Positions 19,182-27,234 of a stretch of 35,119 nt of DNA are shown here, piece after piece. This stretch comes from CAYTED01 sp964404075 (GTDB lineage: Bacteria; Patescibacteriota; Minisyncoccia; Moranbacterales; UBA1568), in NCBI GenBank assembly GCA_964404075.1, contig CAYOIM010000004.1:1-35119 (forward strand), read 5' to 3'. The translations under genes and the position numbers were made by a program. The stretch's first letter is position 1. Each line of letters begins with the position of its first letter. The notes under the pieces are model-generated. The model searched no databases, had not been told where the DNA came from, and saw only the letters and a program-made list of their open reading frames with translations.

Positions 19182-20840
19182 ATGGATTTTTCAGCTCTTT
19201 TGTGTTTTGAATCCTGGGATCCTAGTTTTTTGGTTTTTACAGATCAAGCACCGAAACTTCTTTACTATTCTCACATTCCTACTTCTGTAGTGGCATTATT
19301 TTTGAGCATCTTTGTTTTTTGGAAGGGCAGATCATTAGCCGCTGAATCACTCATGAGCGTTTCTTTTTTATTTGCAATTTGGAATTTTATTGATTTGGTA
19401 ATCTGGACAGGCGCTGATAGTCGGGTAATTATGTTCCTTTGGTCGGGTTTGTATTTGTTACAGGCACTGATTCTCGCGTGTACCTGGTATTTCTCTCGTG
19501 TTTTTCTTGAGGGTAGGGATGTTTCTTTCCGTCAGAAGATATTGATGGGCGTTTTGTTGTTGCCATTGATTCTCTCTTTGCCGACATCATGGAATTTACT
19601 TGGGTTTGACCTCGTGAATTGCGAAGCGCATCAGGGTATCCTGGTAAGATATTTTTATTTTTTCCAGGGGGTTTCCCTCATCTGGATATTGGGCTATCTC
19701 ATACGAAAGTATCGGATAGTCACGGATGACACGGAGAGGCGGAAGGTGGGGATTTTCGGAGTGGGAATATTCCTCTTTCTCGCGTCTTTTTCCTGGGGGA
19801 ATCTCTTCGGGAGCCTTACGCTTCAGTGGGGACTTGAGCAGTATGGTCTGTTCGGCATGCCGATATTCATCGGGTTTCTCGCCTATCTCATCGTGAAGTA
19901 TCAGGCATTCGATATGAAGCTGGCCGGGGCGCAGGCTTTGGTCATGGGACTCATCCTCCTTATCGGGTCGCAACTCTTCTTCATCAAAACGAGGACCAAT
20001 ATGGTTTTGACGGGGGTCACGCTCGCTTTGGCTATCGGATTCGGATGGACGCTCATCCGTTCGGTGAAGAAGGAGATCGAACGCAAGGATCAATTGCAGG
20101 AAATGTCGGATCGATTGGCTCGGGCGAACGATGAATTGCGGAAGCTCGACAATGCGAAATCCGAATTCATCTCCATCGCGTCGCATCAGCTCCGGACGCC
20201 GCTCACCGCGATCAAGGGATTCCTCTCCCTCATCCTCGAGGGTTCGTATGGAAAGATATCGCCAGAGATCCAGGATGTGCTGAACAAGGTGTATGCCTCG
20301 AATGACCGCATCGTGCAACTCGTGGAGAATCTCCTCAATATCTCCCGCATCGAATCGGGACGCATCCAGTATCAGTTCGAGAAATCCTCGATCGAGACGA
20401 TCTTGAAAGACCTCTCCGATATGTTCTTCGTCATGACGAAGGCGAGGGATCTTTCCCTCTCGTTCACTCTCCCCAAGGAGAAGCTACCGCTCATCTATAT
20501 GGATGCTCCGAAGATCCGTGAAGTGATCTCGAATCTCATCGACAATGCCCTCAAGTATACCGAGAAGGGGAGCATAGAGGTGATTCTCGAGCAACGGGGA
20601 CCCATGGTGCGTATTACGGTCGCCGATACCGGCATGGGAGTCGAGGAATCGATGAAAGAACATCTTTTCAGCAAGTTTATCCGCGGGAGCAAGGAGGCGT
20701 CCCGCATGAATGTCGCCGGGACGGGACTCGGACTCTATGTGGGGAAGAGCTTCGTCGAGGCGCATCATGGGAAGATCTGGATCGAGTCCGAGGGCCTCGG
20801 CAAAGGATCGAAATTCATCATCGAGCTTCCGATCGTGTGA
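19182..20840 (+). CDS. Sensor histidine kinase with N-terminal 7TM region
   Basis: 552 aa from ATG 19182, eight bases after the previous stop. Seven to eight membrane segments (residues ~20-300) resemble the histidine-kinase N-terminal 7TM module, followed by a short coiled linker, HisKA with His335 in SIASHQLRTPLTAIKGF, and HATPase_c with N box REVISNLIDNALKYT, G1 DTGMG and G2 AGTGLGLYVGK. The signal is unknown. The first ~500 bases are AT-rich like the GAMT-like gene and the rest is GC-rich like the chromosome, with the change near 19680, so the sensor half may have been exchanged. The likely partner is the tandem-receiver protein at 20948. Confidence 0.9.
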   Translation: MDFSALLCFESWDPSFLVFTDQAPKLLYYSHIPTSVVALFLSIFVFWKGRSLAAESLMSVSFLFAIWNFIDLVIWTGADSRVIMFLWSGLYLLQALILACTWYFSRVFLEGRDVSFRQKILMGVLLLPLILSLPTSWNLLGFDLVNCEAHQGILVRYFYFFQGVSLIWILGYLIRKYRIVTDDTERRKVGIFGVGIFLFLASFSWGNLFGSLTLQWGLEQYGLFGMPIFIGFLAYLIVKYQAFDMKLAGAQALVMGLILLIGSQLFFIKTRTNMVLTGVTLALAIGFGWTLIRSVKKEIERKDQLQEMSDRLARANDELRKLDNAKSEFISIASHQLRTPLTAIKGFLSLILEGSYGKISPEIQDVLNKVYASNDRIVQLVENLLNISRIESGRIQYQFEKSSIETILKDLSDMFFVMTKARDLSLSFTLPKEKLPLIYMDAPKIREVISNLIDNALKYTEKGSIEVILEQRGPMVRITVADTGMGVEESMKEHLFSKFIRGSKEASRMNVAGTGLGLYVGKSFVEAHHGKIWIESEGLGKGSKFIIELPIV

Positions 20841-20855
20841 GCTCTGTCGTTGCCC

Positions 20856-20899
20856 GCAGAAAGCGTATGACCGCATTTGTTCAAGCCGCTTTTTTCTGC
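20856..20899 (+). terminator. Possible terminator after the kinase gene
   Basis: GCAGAAAGCG (20856-20865) pairs with CGCTTT and CTGC (20887-20899) around a long loop with an internal T-run. It overlaps the -35/-10 region of the next gene. Confidence 0.4.
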
Positions 20900-20905
20900 T
20901 AGAAT
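20877..20905 (+). promoter_or_regulatory. Promoter of the tandem-receiver regulator
   Basis: TTGTTC (20877-20882), 17-bp spacer, TAGAAT (20900-20905) with a TGC extension. A GGAG ribosome site lies at 20939-20942, before ATG 20948. Confidence 0.6.
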
Positions 20906-20947
20906 GAGCGGTGCAGTATATGTGCGCTAAATATCAATGGAGTTTCT

Positions 20948-21805
20948 ATGCCGAAAATACTCTTTGTAGAGGATGACCCGTTCATCGCCGAGATTTACAA
21001 GAAGAAATTCGAGGCGGCCGGATTTTCCGTGACGAATGTCGTGACCGGAAAACAGGTTTTGCAGGAGCTTTCCTTGCGTCGGTATGATGTGACCCTCCTT
21101 GATCTGGTTCTCCCGGAGATGGGGGGGTTCGATGTCTTGCATGAGGTGCGTACGGTCCCGGGATATCCCAATGATGCGCGCATCATCATCTTCTCGAATC
21201 TGAGCAGTCCCGAGGATCGCGACCGGGCGGTGAAACTCGGCGCGGACGGATTCATCTCGAAGACGGAGTATACCCCATCTCGCGTGGTCGAAGAAGTGAA
21301 CCGGTATCTGCGCCAATTCGCGGAACAAGGAAAGAATACCGTCCGGAGAGAGGCGGGCGACATCGTATCGGGAGCCGATGATAAAGCCGATCGTGTGTCG
21401 CTCACGGCTCATGCAAAAGGGAAGCGCATTCTCATCATCGAGGATGAGCCGGTTTTCGTGGAATTGTTTTCCAAGCGGCTCAGCGATGAAGGGTATACGG
21501 TCATGACCAAGGAGAATGGTCAGGAGGGATTTGAAGAGGCCTTGAAAAATCCGTATGATCTCATCATCACGGACGCGGTTTTGCCCGGATTGATGGGGGG
21601 TGAGATCATTCAGAGGCTCCGCGCAGAAGTGCCGTACCAGAAGACCCCGATCATGCTTCTCTCGGCGTCGCTTGATCCCGAATCGTTCGAGGCGGCATCG
21701 GTCGGTGCGACGAAGGCATTCTTGAAGACTGAGATAACGCCGAGCGAAATGGTCTATGAAGTGAATGATTTGCTGAAGGATATGTCTGAAAATAATTCTT
21801 TATGA
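20948..21805 (+). CDS. Response regulator with two receiver domains and no output domain
   Basis: 285 aa made of two complete REC domains. REC1 (1-~120): acidic pair Glu8-Asp9-Asp10, phospho-acceptor Asp52 in LLDLVLPEMGG, Ser/Thr site IIFSNLSSPED, Lys in FISKTEYTP. REC2 (~155-285): IIEDEP, acceptor Asp209 in IITDAVLPGLMGG, MLLSASLDPE and FLKTEITPSEMV. No DNA-binding or enzymatic domain, so it would act through protein contacts or as a phosphorelay or sink for the kinase upstream. The stop overlaps ATG 21802 (ATGA), suggesting read-through into aspS. Confidence 0.92.
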   Translation: MPKILFVEDDPFIAEIYKKKFEAAGFSVTNVVTGKQVLQELSLRRYDVTLLDLVLPEMGGFDVLHEVRTVPGYPNDARIIIFSNLSSPEDRDRAVKLGADGFISKTEYTPSRVVEEVNRYLRQFAEQGKNTVRREAGDIVSGADDKADRVSLTAHAKGKRILIIEDEPVFVELFSKRLSDEGYTVMTKENGQEGFEEALKNPYDLIITDAVLPGLMGGEIIQRLRAEVPYQKTPIMLLSASLDPESFEAASVGATKAFLKTEITPSEMVYEVNDLLKDMSENNSL

Positions 21806-21816
21806 GGGAAGCCGTT

Positions 21817-23145
21817 ATGGGAATACTGGAACGGATTTTGATTTCGGAGGCACCGGGGAAAGTGGGGGAAGAAGTGAGGATAAATGGCTGGGTGTCGGTT
21901 CGTCGGGATCACGGGAAGATCGTCTTCATCGATCTGCGTGATCGCTCCGGGTCGGTACAGTTGGTCGTCGTTCCGGTGGGGAATGATGTTTTGATGGAGG
22001 CCGTGAAGGATATTCGGAGCGAGTATGCTCTCGAAGTAGTCGGTCTCGTGAAGGCTCGTCCGGGAAAGAAGGAAATTCTTCTGCCGGGCGATATCGAGAT
22101 CGAAGTGAGAGAACTCTCCGTTCTGGCGAGACCGAGCGAAGATCTCCCGATCGATGTTTCAAATAAGGAGCTCAATCTCAATCTTGATACGCTTCTCAAT
22201 AACCGGACGATCACCCTGCGGAATGACAGGGTGTGTTCGATTTTTTCGCTCTATTCCGTGCTCCTCGAGGCGTATGCGGGGGCGTGTCGTAAGCGGGGAT
22301 TCCTCGAGATCAAGACGCCGAAAATACTCCTCTCAGCGACCGAGGGCGGGGCGAATTTTTTCAAGATCAAGTATTTCGATCGGGAGGCGTTTCTCGCACA
22401 GTCGCCGCAATTCTACAAGCAGGCGGGAGTTTCCGCATTCGAGCGAGTATTCGAGATCGGGACGGTTTTCCGCGCCGAGCCGCATTTCACGACGCGGCAT
22501 GTGAATGAATACACCGGTCTCGATGGGGAGATGGCATTCATCGGCGGAGTGGAAGATGTCATGGCGGAGCTCGAAGGTGTCATGATGGATATCGTCTCGG
22601 CTTTCGGCGAACGGGGAAAACATGATTTGGATCGGTATGGGGCGACGGTTCCTCCGATGGTTGCCATTCCACGCATGCGCTTATCGGAAGCGGTGACGAT
22701 TCTCGCAAAAGAATTCGGCAAGGAAACCGAAGGCGAGGATATCGATGCCGAGGGTGAGCGGATGATCGGCGAGTATGTGTCGAAAACATTTGGATCGGAT
22801 TTCGTTTTCCTCACGCAGTATCCGACCGCACTCCGACCGTTTTACAGTATGCCAAGCAAGGACAATCCGAAATATACGGAGACTTTCGATCTCATTTTCC
22901 GGGGCGTCGAGATCGCCTCGGGTGGGCAGAGAATCCATGAATATGCGCCGCTCGTCGATAATATCAGGGGGCGAGGGATGGATCCGGAGGCATTCAAAGA
23001 CTATCTCGATATTTTCAGATATGGCGTTCCTCCTCATGGCGGATGGGGGCTCGGCTCCGAGCGGATCATCCAGAAATTGCTCGGACTTGGCAGTATCAAG
23101 GAAGCCGTACTCTTCCCGCGCGATGTGAAGCGCCTCACACCGTAG
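21817..23145 (+). CDS. aspS: Aspartyl-tRNA synthetase, archaeal/eukaryal type
   Basis: 442 aa from ATG 21817, which follows an AGGG ribosome site; ATG 21802, overlapping the regulator stop, is the alternative. OB-fold anticodon-binding domain (VRINGWVSVRRDHGKIVFIDLRD), then a class II core with SPQFYKQ, motif 2 VFRAEPHFTTRHVNEYTGLDGEM, FDLIFRGVEIASGGQRIHEY, and motif 3 HGGWGLGSERI. The ~140-residue GAD insertion of bacterial AspRS is absent, so this is the archaeal-type enzyme that some bacteria carry. Whether it also charges tRNA-Asn cannot be decided from the window; no GatCAB or AsnRS gene is present here. Confidence 0.92.
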   Translation: MGILERILISEAPGKVGEEVRINGWVSVRRDHGKIVFIDLRDRSGSVQLVVVPVGNDVLMEAVKDIRSEYALEVVGLVKARPGKKEILLPGDIEIEVRELSVLARPSEDLPIDVSNKELNLNLDTLLNNRTITLRNDRVCSIFSLYSVLLEAYAGACRKRGFLEIKTPKILLSATEGGANFFKIKYFDREAFLAQSPQFYKQAGVSAFERVFEIGTVFRAEPHFTTRHVNEYTGLDGEMAFIGGVEDVMAELEGVMMDIVSAFGERGKHDLDRYGATVPPMVAIPRMRLSEAVTILAKEFGKETEGEDIDAEGERMIGEYVSKTFGSDFVFLTQYPTALRPFYSMPSKDNPKYTETFDLIFRGVEIASGGQRIHEYAPLVDNIRGRGMDPEAFKDYLDIFRYGVPPHGGWGLGSERIIQKLLGLGSIKEAVLFPRDVKRLTP

Positions 23146-23240
23146 GGAGCATTTTCTTGCTCGTGACTTGAAACCCGGCGGCTTTCGAAAAAGCTCAAAC
23201 TATGGTTCAATGATGGTGGGTAATTCACGATTCTTTTCGT

Positions 23241-24671
23241 ATGTCACTCCGCACATTTATCGATCATTTCAAGCACCGGAAAGCCGTGGAGATTTTGACA
23301 ACCACCGATCCGGGGAAGATGCTCCATGCCGGGGATGCGAAACTCATCGGCGCGTTCCGTCGGGCGCTCCGCGTGCCGGCGTATCAAAGCATCCTGAAAG
23401 AGCATGGCGTTGATGCCGATGCCGTACGGGATATCCCCTCGTATCGAGAGCTCGTGCCAACGATTACGAAGGAGAGTTTTTTCAGTCCGTTCGAATTGCA
23501 CGAATACTGCGTGGATGGATCGCTTGAGAATATCACTTCCTATATGACGAGCTCGGGGCATACCGGAGTCTTTTCATTCGGTGTTATCGACAAGGATCAG
23601 GTGGCGACGACGACCTTTGCTACGGACTCTATCCTGGAGTACGGGTTTCTCATCGATGAGCAATCGACCCTTTTCATCAATGCGCTTCCCATGGGAGTGC
23701 GGGTGTTTTCGAGCCTGCCAGTGGTCGATGTGAGCGTGCGCTACGATATGGCTATCGCCATTCTGCAAAAAGTCTCGAAGTACTATAAGCAGACGCTCAT
23801 CATCACCGATCCGTATTTCCTCAAGCATTTGATCGAAGAGGGTTGCAAGAGCAAGATACCCTGGGCGACGCTTAATGTGAGCTTCATCACGGGGGGTGAT
23901 TTCCTTACGGAGCCGATGCGCCGGTATCTCGAATGGCTGACCGAGCTCAATTTCGCGAAAGTTGGGGGGAGGGTGCTCATTTCTACCATGGGGGTCGCCG
24001 AGTTGGAACTGAATCTGTTTCATGAGACGCGTCAATCCGTCCTCATTCGCCGGTTGGCATATGATGATTTGAGATTTCGAGAGGCGTTGTTCGGGGCGGA
24101 AGCTCTTTCACAGGTTTGCCCTCAATTCATGCATTATTATCCGCATCGTATTTTCCTCGAGACGGATACCAATGATGGACATGATTATGGCGAGCTCCTC
24201 TTTTCCATCCTGAATGACAAGGCGCGTATTCCGCTCATGCGGTACCGGACGGGGGATAGTGGAAAGCTCATCACCTATGATCGCGTGGTAGAGGTGCTTC
24301 GCGAATTCGGTCATCCGGAGATGATTCCCGATTTGAAACTGCCTTTCGTCGCCGTATACGGTCGAACCGATAAGTTTGTCGTCCACGAGGGTCATCGTAT
24401 CACGCCGCTTCTCGTGGAGCAGGGATTGTACGAGGATCTGGATGTGGCGGCTGTAGTGACCGGTCAGCTGTTTCTCCATGTGGATGAGGGTCATGTCACG
24501 ATTGAATTGCAATTACAGAAAGGCATCGAGCCGACGGATGCGCTTCGCGAATCCTGCGTTCGTGCCGCCAGGCGATACCTCCCGTGTGAAGTGCCGGTCA
24601 CACTCTATCGATACGGGGAATATCCCCATGGGATGGAATTCGATTTCGAACGGAAGGTTGCCAAGGTATAG
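23241..24671 (+). CDS. Adenylate-forming enzyme, PaaK/CapK-like
   Basis: 476 aa, phenylacetate-CoA-ligase-like member of the ANL superfamily. The P-loop is YMTSSGHTGVFSFG, the adenylate-binding block is LMRYRTGDSGKL, and the hinge region YGRTDKFV leads to a ~100-residue C-terminal lid ending MEFDFERKVAKV, whose Lys may be catalytic. The enzyme would activate a carboxylic acid with ATP; substrate and acceptor (CoA, amine or sugar) are unknown. CapK-type relatives occur in surface-polysaccharide clusters, so an envelope role is possible. No carrier protein is nearby. No Shine-Dalgarno site. Monocistronic, between aspS and mreB. Confidence 0.8.
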   Translation: MSLRTFIDHFKHRKAVEILTTTDPGKMLHAGDAKLIGAFRRALRVPAYQSILKEHGVDADAVRDIPSYRELVPTITKESFFSPFELHEYCVDGSLENITSYMTSSGHTGVFSFGVIDKDQVATTTFATDSILEYGFLIDEQSTLFINALPMGVRVFSSLPVVDVSVRYDMAIAILQKVSKYYKQTLIITDPYFLKHLIEEGCKSKIPWATLNVSFITGGDFLTEPMRRYLEWLTELNFAKVGGRVLISTMGVAELELNLFHETRQSVLIRRLAYDDLRFREALFGAEALSQVCPQFMHYYPHRIFLETDTNDGHDYGELLFSILNDKARIPLMRYRTGDSGKLITYDRVVEVLREFGHPEMIPDLKLPFVAVYGRTDKFVVHEGHRITPLLVEQGLYEDLDVAAVVTGQLFLHVDEGHVTIELQLQKGIEPTDALRESCVRAARRYLPCEVPVTLYRYGEYPHGMEFDFERKVAKV

Positions 24672-24713
24672 CCATTCCCGTCGCATTTGCTGGAAAAATA
24701 CGAAGAAAAGAGG

Positions 24714-24719
24714 TATACT
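24714..24719 (+). promoter_or_regulatory. Possible -10 box of the mre operon
   Basis: TATACT, 30 bases before ATG 24749, without a TGn extension or a well-placed -35. Confidence 0.35.
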
Positions 24720-24748
24720 GCGGTGTATCTCTTTTTGTTTGTGCGTGT

Positions 24749-25846
24749 ATGGCTTCTTGGTGGCGGACAATTGAAAAGCGCTTCACGGAGTCTTTCTTCC
24801 AGAATTGGGCCCATGATATTGGCATTGACCTCGGGACGGCGAATACCCTGGTCTATGTCCGTGGCAAGGGAATCGTCGCCAATGAGCCGTCGGTCGTCGC
24901 GGTGAACAAACGGACGGGACAGATACTCGCTATCGGTCGGGAAGCGCGCAAGATGGTAGGGCGTACCCCGGGGCATATCGTCGTGACGCGACCGCTCGTC
25001 GATGGCGTTATCAGTGATTTCGAGGTGACGCAACAGATGCTCCGGTATTTCATCGGCAAGGTGAGCGCGACGCAATCGATGCCGTTTCTGCGGAGACCCC
25101 GCGTGCTCATCGGGATCCCGTCGGGTGTGACCGAAGTGGAGAAGCGAGCAGTGATCGAAGCGGCGCTCGGAGCGGGAGCGCGGGAGGCATTTCTCATCGA
25201 TGAGCCGATGGCCGCCGCGATTGGCGCGCGGCTTTCGGTGACGGATGCGAGCGGCAATATGGTGATCGACATCGGTGGCGGGACGACGGAGATCGCGGTC
25301 ATCTCTCTCGGCGGGGTGGTCATCGCACGGAGTCTGCGTATTGCGGGAGATGAGATGAATGAGGATATCGTCCGATACTGCCGCGATGAATTCAATCTTC
25401 TCGTCGGAGAGCGGACGGCGGAGGAAGTGAAGATCGCGATCGGCAATGCCTATCCGCAGAGGGATCCGCTGTCCGCTCCGGTGCGCGGGAGGGATCTCGT
25501 GAGCGGACTTCCCAAAGAAGTGGTGATCACCGGGGATCATGTCCGTGACGCGCTCTCCCGTTCCATTCGGATCATCGTGAACAATGTGAAGACCGTGATC
25601 GAGGAGACACCGCCGGAATTGCTTTCGGATATCATGCAGAGGGGCATCATCCTCGCCGGTGGAGGCGGACTCATCCGCGGTCTCGACAAGCTCATCGCCA
25701 ATCAGACAGGGATACCGGTTCGGATGATGGAGGATCCCTTGACGGCGGTGGTACGAGGGACGGGTATCGTCCTTGAGGACATGGATCACTTGGGCGATGT
25801 GCTCCTCGATGAGAACGGACGGCATCAGTATGTCGCGCCGAGATAG
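24749..25846 (+). CDS. mreB: Rod-shape protein MreB (actin homologue)
   Basis: 365 aa, a normal MreB slightly extended at both ends. Phosphate-1 loop DIGIDLGTANTLVYV, core MLRYFIGKV, phosphate-2 VIDIGGGTTEIAVISLGG, the hinge RIAGDEMNEDIV and the adenosine motif IILAGGGGLIRGLDKLI are intact. The N-terminus MASWWRTIEKRF is amphipathic and aromatic, suited to membrane attachment. The C-terminus runs on past the usual end with DVLLDENGRHQYVAPR. It polymerises under the membrane to guide lateral wall synthesis, with MreC, MreD and PBP2 encoded directly downstream. Confidence 0.97.
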   Translation: MASWWRTIEKRFTESFFQNWAHDIGIDLGTANTLVYVRGKGIVANEPSVVAVNKRTGQILAIGREARKMVGRTPGHIVVTRPLVDGVISDFEVTQQMLRYFIGKVSATQSMPFLRRPRVLIGIPSGVTEVEKRAVIEAALGAGAREAFLIDEPMAAAIGARLSVTDASGNMVIDIGGGTTEIAVISLGGVVIARSLRIAGDEMNEDIVRYCRDEFNLLVGERTAEEVKIAIGNAYPQRDPLSAPVRGRDLVSGLPKEVVITGDHVRDALSRSIRIIVNNVKTVIEETPPELLSDIMQRGIILAGGGGLIRGLDKLIANQTGIPVRMMEDPLTAVVRGTGIVLEDMDHLGDVLLDENGRHQYVAPR

Positions 25847-25876
25847 ACATTCTTGCTATCATCTCCGATATTGCGT

Positions 25877-26704
25877 ATGAGAAAGGAAAGAAAGATCAGA
25901 TCATCGAAATTCTTCTGGGTGACGATTTCTCTCGTCGGTCTTTATCTGCTCTCCTCGTTGCTCCCGCATACTTTCTTTTTCCCGGTCCGTTTCATCTTCC
26001 AGACGATCGCGACACCATTCGAATCGGCTGTTTCTGGAACGGGGTTTTTCCTCCGGGATTTCGTCGGGACGCTCGCTTCGATTGGCACCCTGAAACAGGA
26101 GAATGCGCGGCTGAACGGGGAGAAAATGGGGTGGTATGCCGGCGAGGCGCTCCTTCTCGACCGACAGAAAGAAAATGAGGAATTGAGGCGGGAGCTCTCC
26201 CTGCCGCTTCGTACGAAATTCACGACACAAGCGGCGACGGTTATCGCCAGGGATCCGGCATTGCGTGGCAAGTGGATCTTCATCGATGCCGGCTCTTTCC
26301 GCGGCGTGGCGAGCGGTATGGCAGTCGTCTCGGCACCGGGCGTGATGATCGGCGTCGTCGATGAAGTGTATCCGCAGTCATCGCGGGTGAAGCTCCTCTC
26401 TCATCCGGATAGCGTCCTCCCGGGCCGTATCGCCGGTCAGAATACGCGGGGAATCGTCCGTGGAGAGTATGGTCTCGGGATGATGTTCGGAATGATATCG
26501 CAGGCGGATACGGTGAAGAATGGCGATTCGGTCGTGACGGATGATTTGGAGCGAAATATTCCGAGCGGACTCCTCATCGGGGTCGTGGAATCATTGCAAC
26601 CATCACCAGATCATCTTTTCCTCGAATCAACCGTCGTATCGCTCATTCGACCCGATGCGCTCCGATTCGTGTCGGTACTTATGGCCGAAAAAAGTTCCCG
26701 ATAA
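25877..26704 (+). CDS. mreC: Rod-shape protein MreC
   Basis: 275 aa from ATG 25877. Basic cytoplasmic start MRKERKIRSSKFF, one membrane segment (~12-35), a coiled coil (~65-105; LKQENARLNGEKMGWY...ENEELRREL) and the two beta-barrel domains of periplasmic MreC, with TVIARDPALRGKWIFIDAG, GVVDEVYPQSSRVKLLSHPDS and GDSVVTDDLERNIPSGLLIG. It joins MreB to PBP2. A TTG at 25853 is in frame but unlikely. It ends ten bases before mreD. Confidence 0.95.
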   Translation: MRKERKIRSSKFFWVTISLVGLYLLSSLLPHTFFFPVRFIFQTIATPFESAVSGTGFFLRDFVGTLASIGTLKQENARLNGEKMGWYAGEALLLDRQKENEELRRELSLPLRTKFTTQAATVIARDPALRGKWIFIDAGSFRGVASGMAVVSAPGVMIGVVDEVYPQSSRVKLLSHPDSVLPGRIAGQNTRGIVRGEYGLGMMFGMISQADTVKNGDSVVTDDLERNIPSGLLIGVVESLQPSPDHLFLESTVVSLIRPDALRFVSVLMAEKSSR

Positions 26705-26714
26705 CCCCTCTCTC

Positions 26715-27230
26715 ATGAAAAAAGCATTCCCTTCCATCGGTATCATCGCACTTCTCGTGATTCTCGAGATTTCTTGGTCGGGATTCTTTTCCTTTGAGGA
26801 GCGATCCTATTTCTTCCTCTTTTCTTTTCTCGCCTTTTCCGTCTTGCAGAAGGGATTCCTCTCCGCGTTACGGATGAATATCATGACGCTCATCATTTTC
26901 GAGGGAATCGTCCGTTCAACCATCGGTTCGCTCTCCCTGTATGGAGTGTTGTTTTCATACGGTATGAGCTTTCTCCTCAGGCGCGTCCATTTGGAATACG
27001 GTGGCGAGAAATTTTTCCTCGCGCTCGCTGTGGGGACCGGCATGGCGCTGTATCCCCCTCTCGCTTTCTGGTCCGCCCAGTCTTTCCGTGGTTTTCCTTT
27101 GGTGATATCGTTTCCCTGGGCATTCGTACAGAATATTTTCATCGGATCGGTCATATTCCTCGTCATGCTCCGGGTGTTCTCACGATTTCGGAGGGAACAG
27201 CTTCCTTTTTCCAACTCATTCTTGAGATAG
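26715..27230 (+). CDS. mreD: Rod-shape protein MreD
   Basis: 171 aa, very hydrophobic, five to six membrane segments and short loops, starting MKKAFPSIGIIALLVILEI. Sequence identity to MreD is not obvious by eye; the call rests on size, topology and position between mreC and the PBP2 gene. The open frame extends upstream to 26541, inside mreC; ATG 26715 follows the mreC stop closely and opens the first membrane segment. Confidence 0.8.
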   Translation: MKKAFPSIGIIALLVILEISWSGFFSFEERSYFFLFSFLAFSVLQKGFLSALRMNIMTLIIFEGIVRSTIGSLSLYGVLFSYGMSFLLRRVHLEYGGEKFFLALAVGTGMALYPPLAFWSAQSFRGFPLVISFPWAFVQNIFIGSVIFLVMLRVFSRFRREQLPFSNSFLR

Positions 27231-27234
27231 CGCT

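Noticed and set aside
24605..25825. A 406-aa open frame on the minus strand
   Set aside because: Antisense of mreB with shadow composition; mreB is certain.
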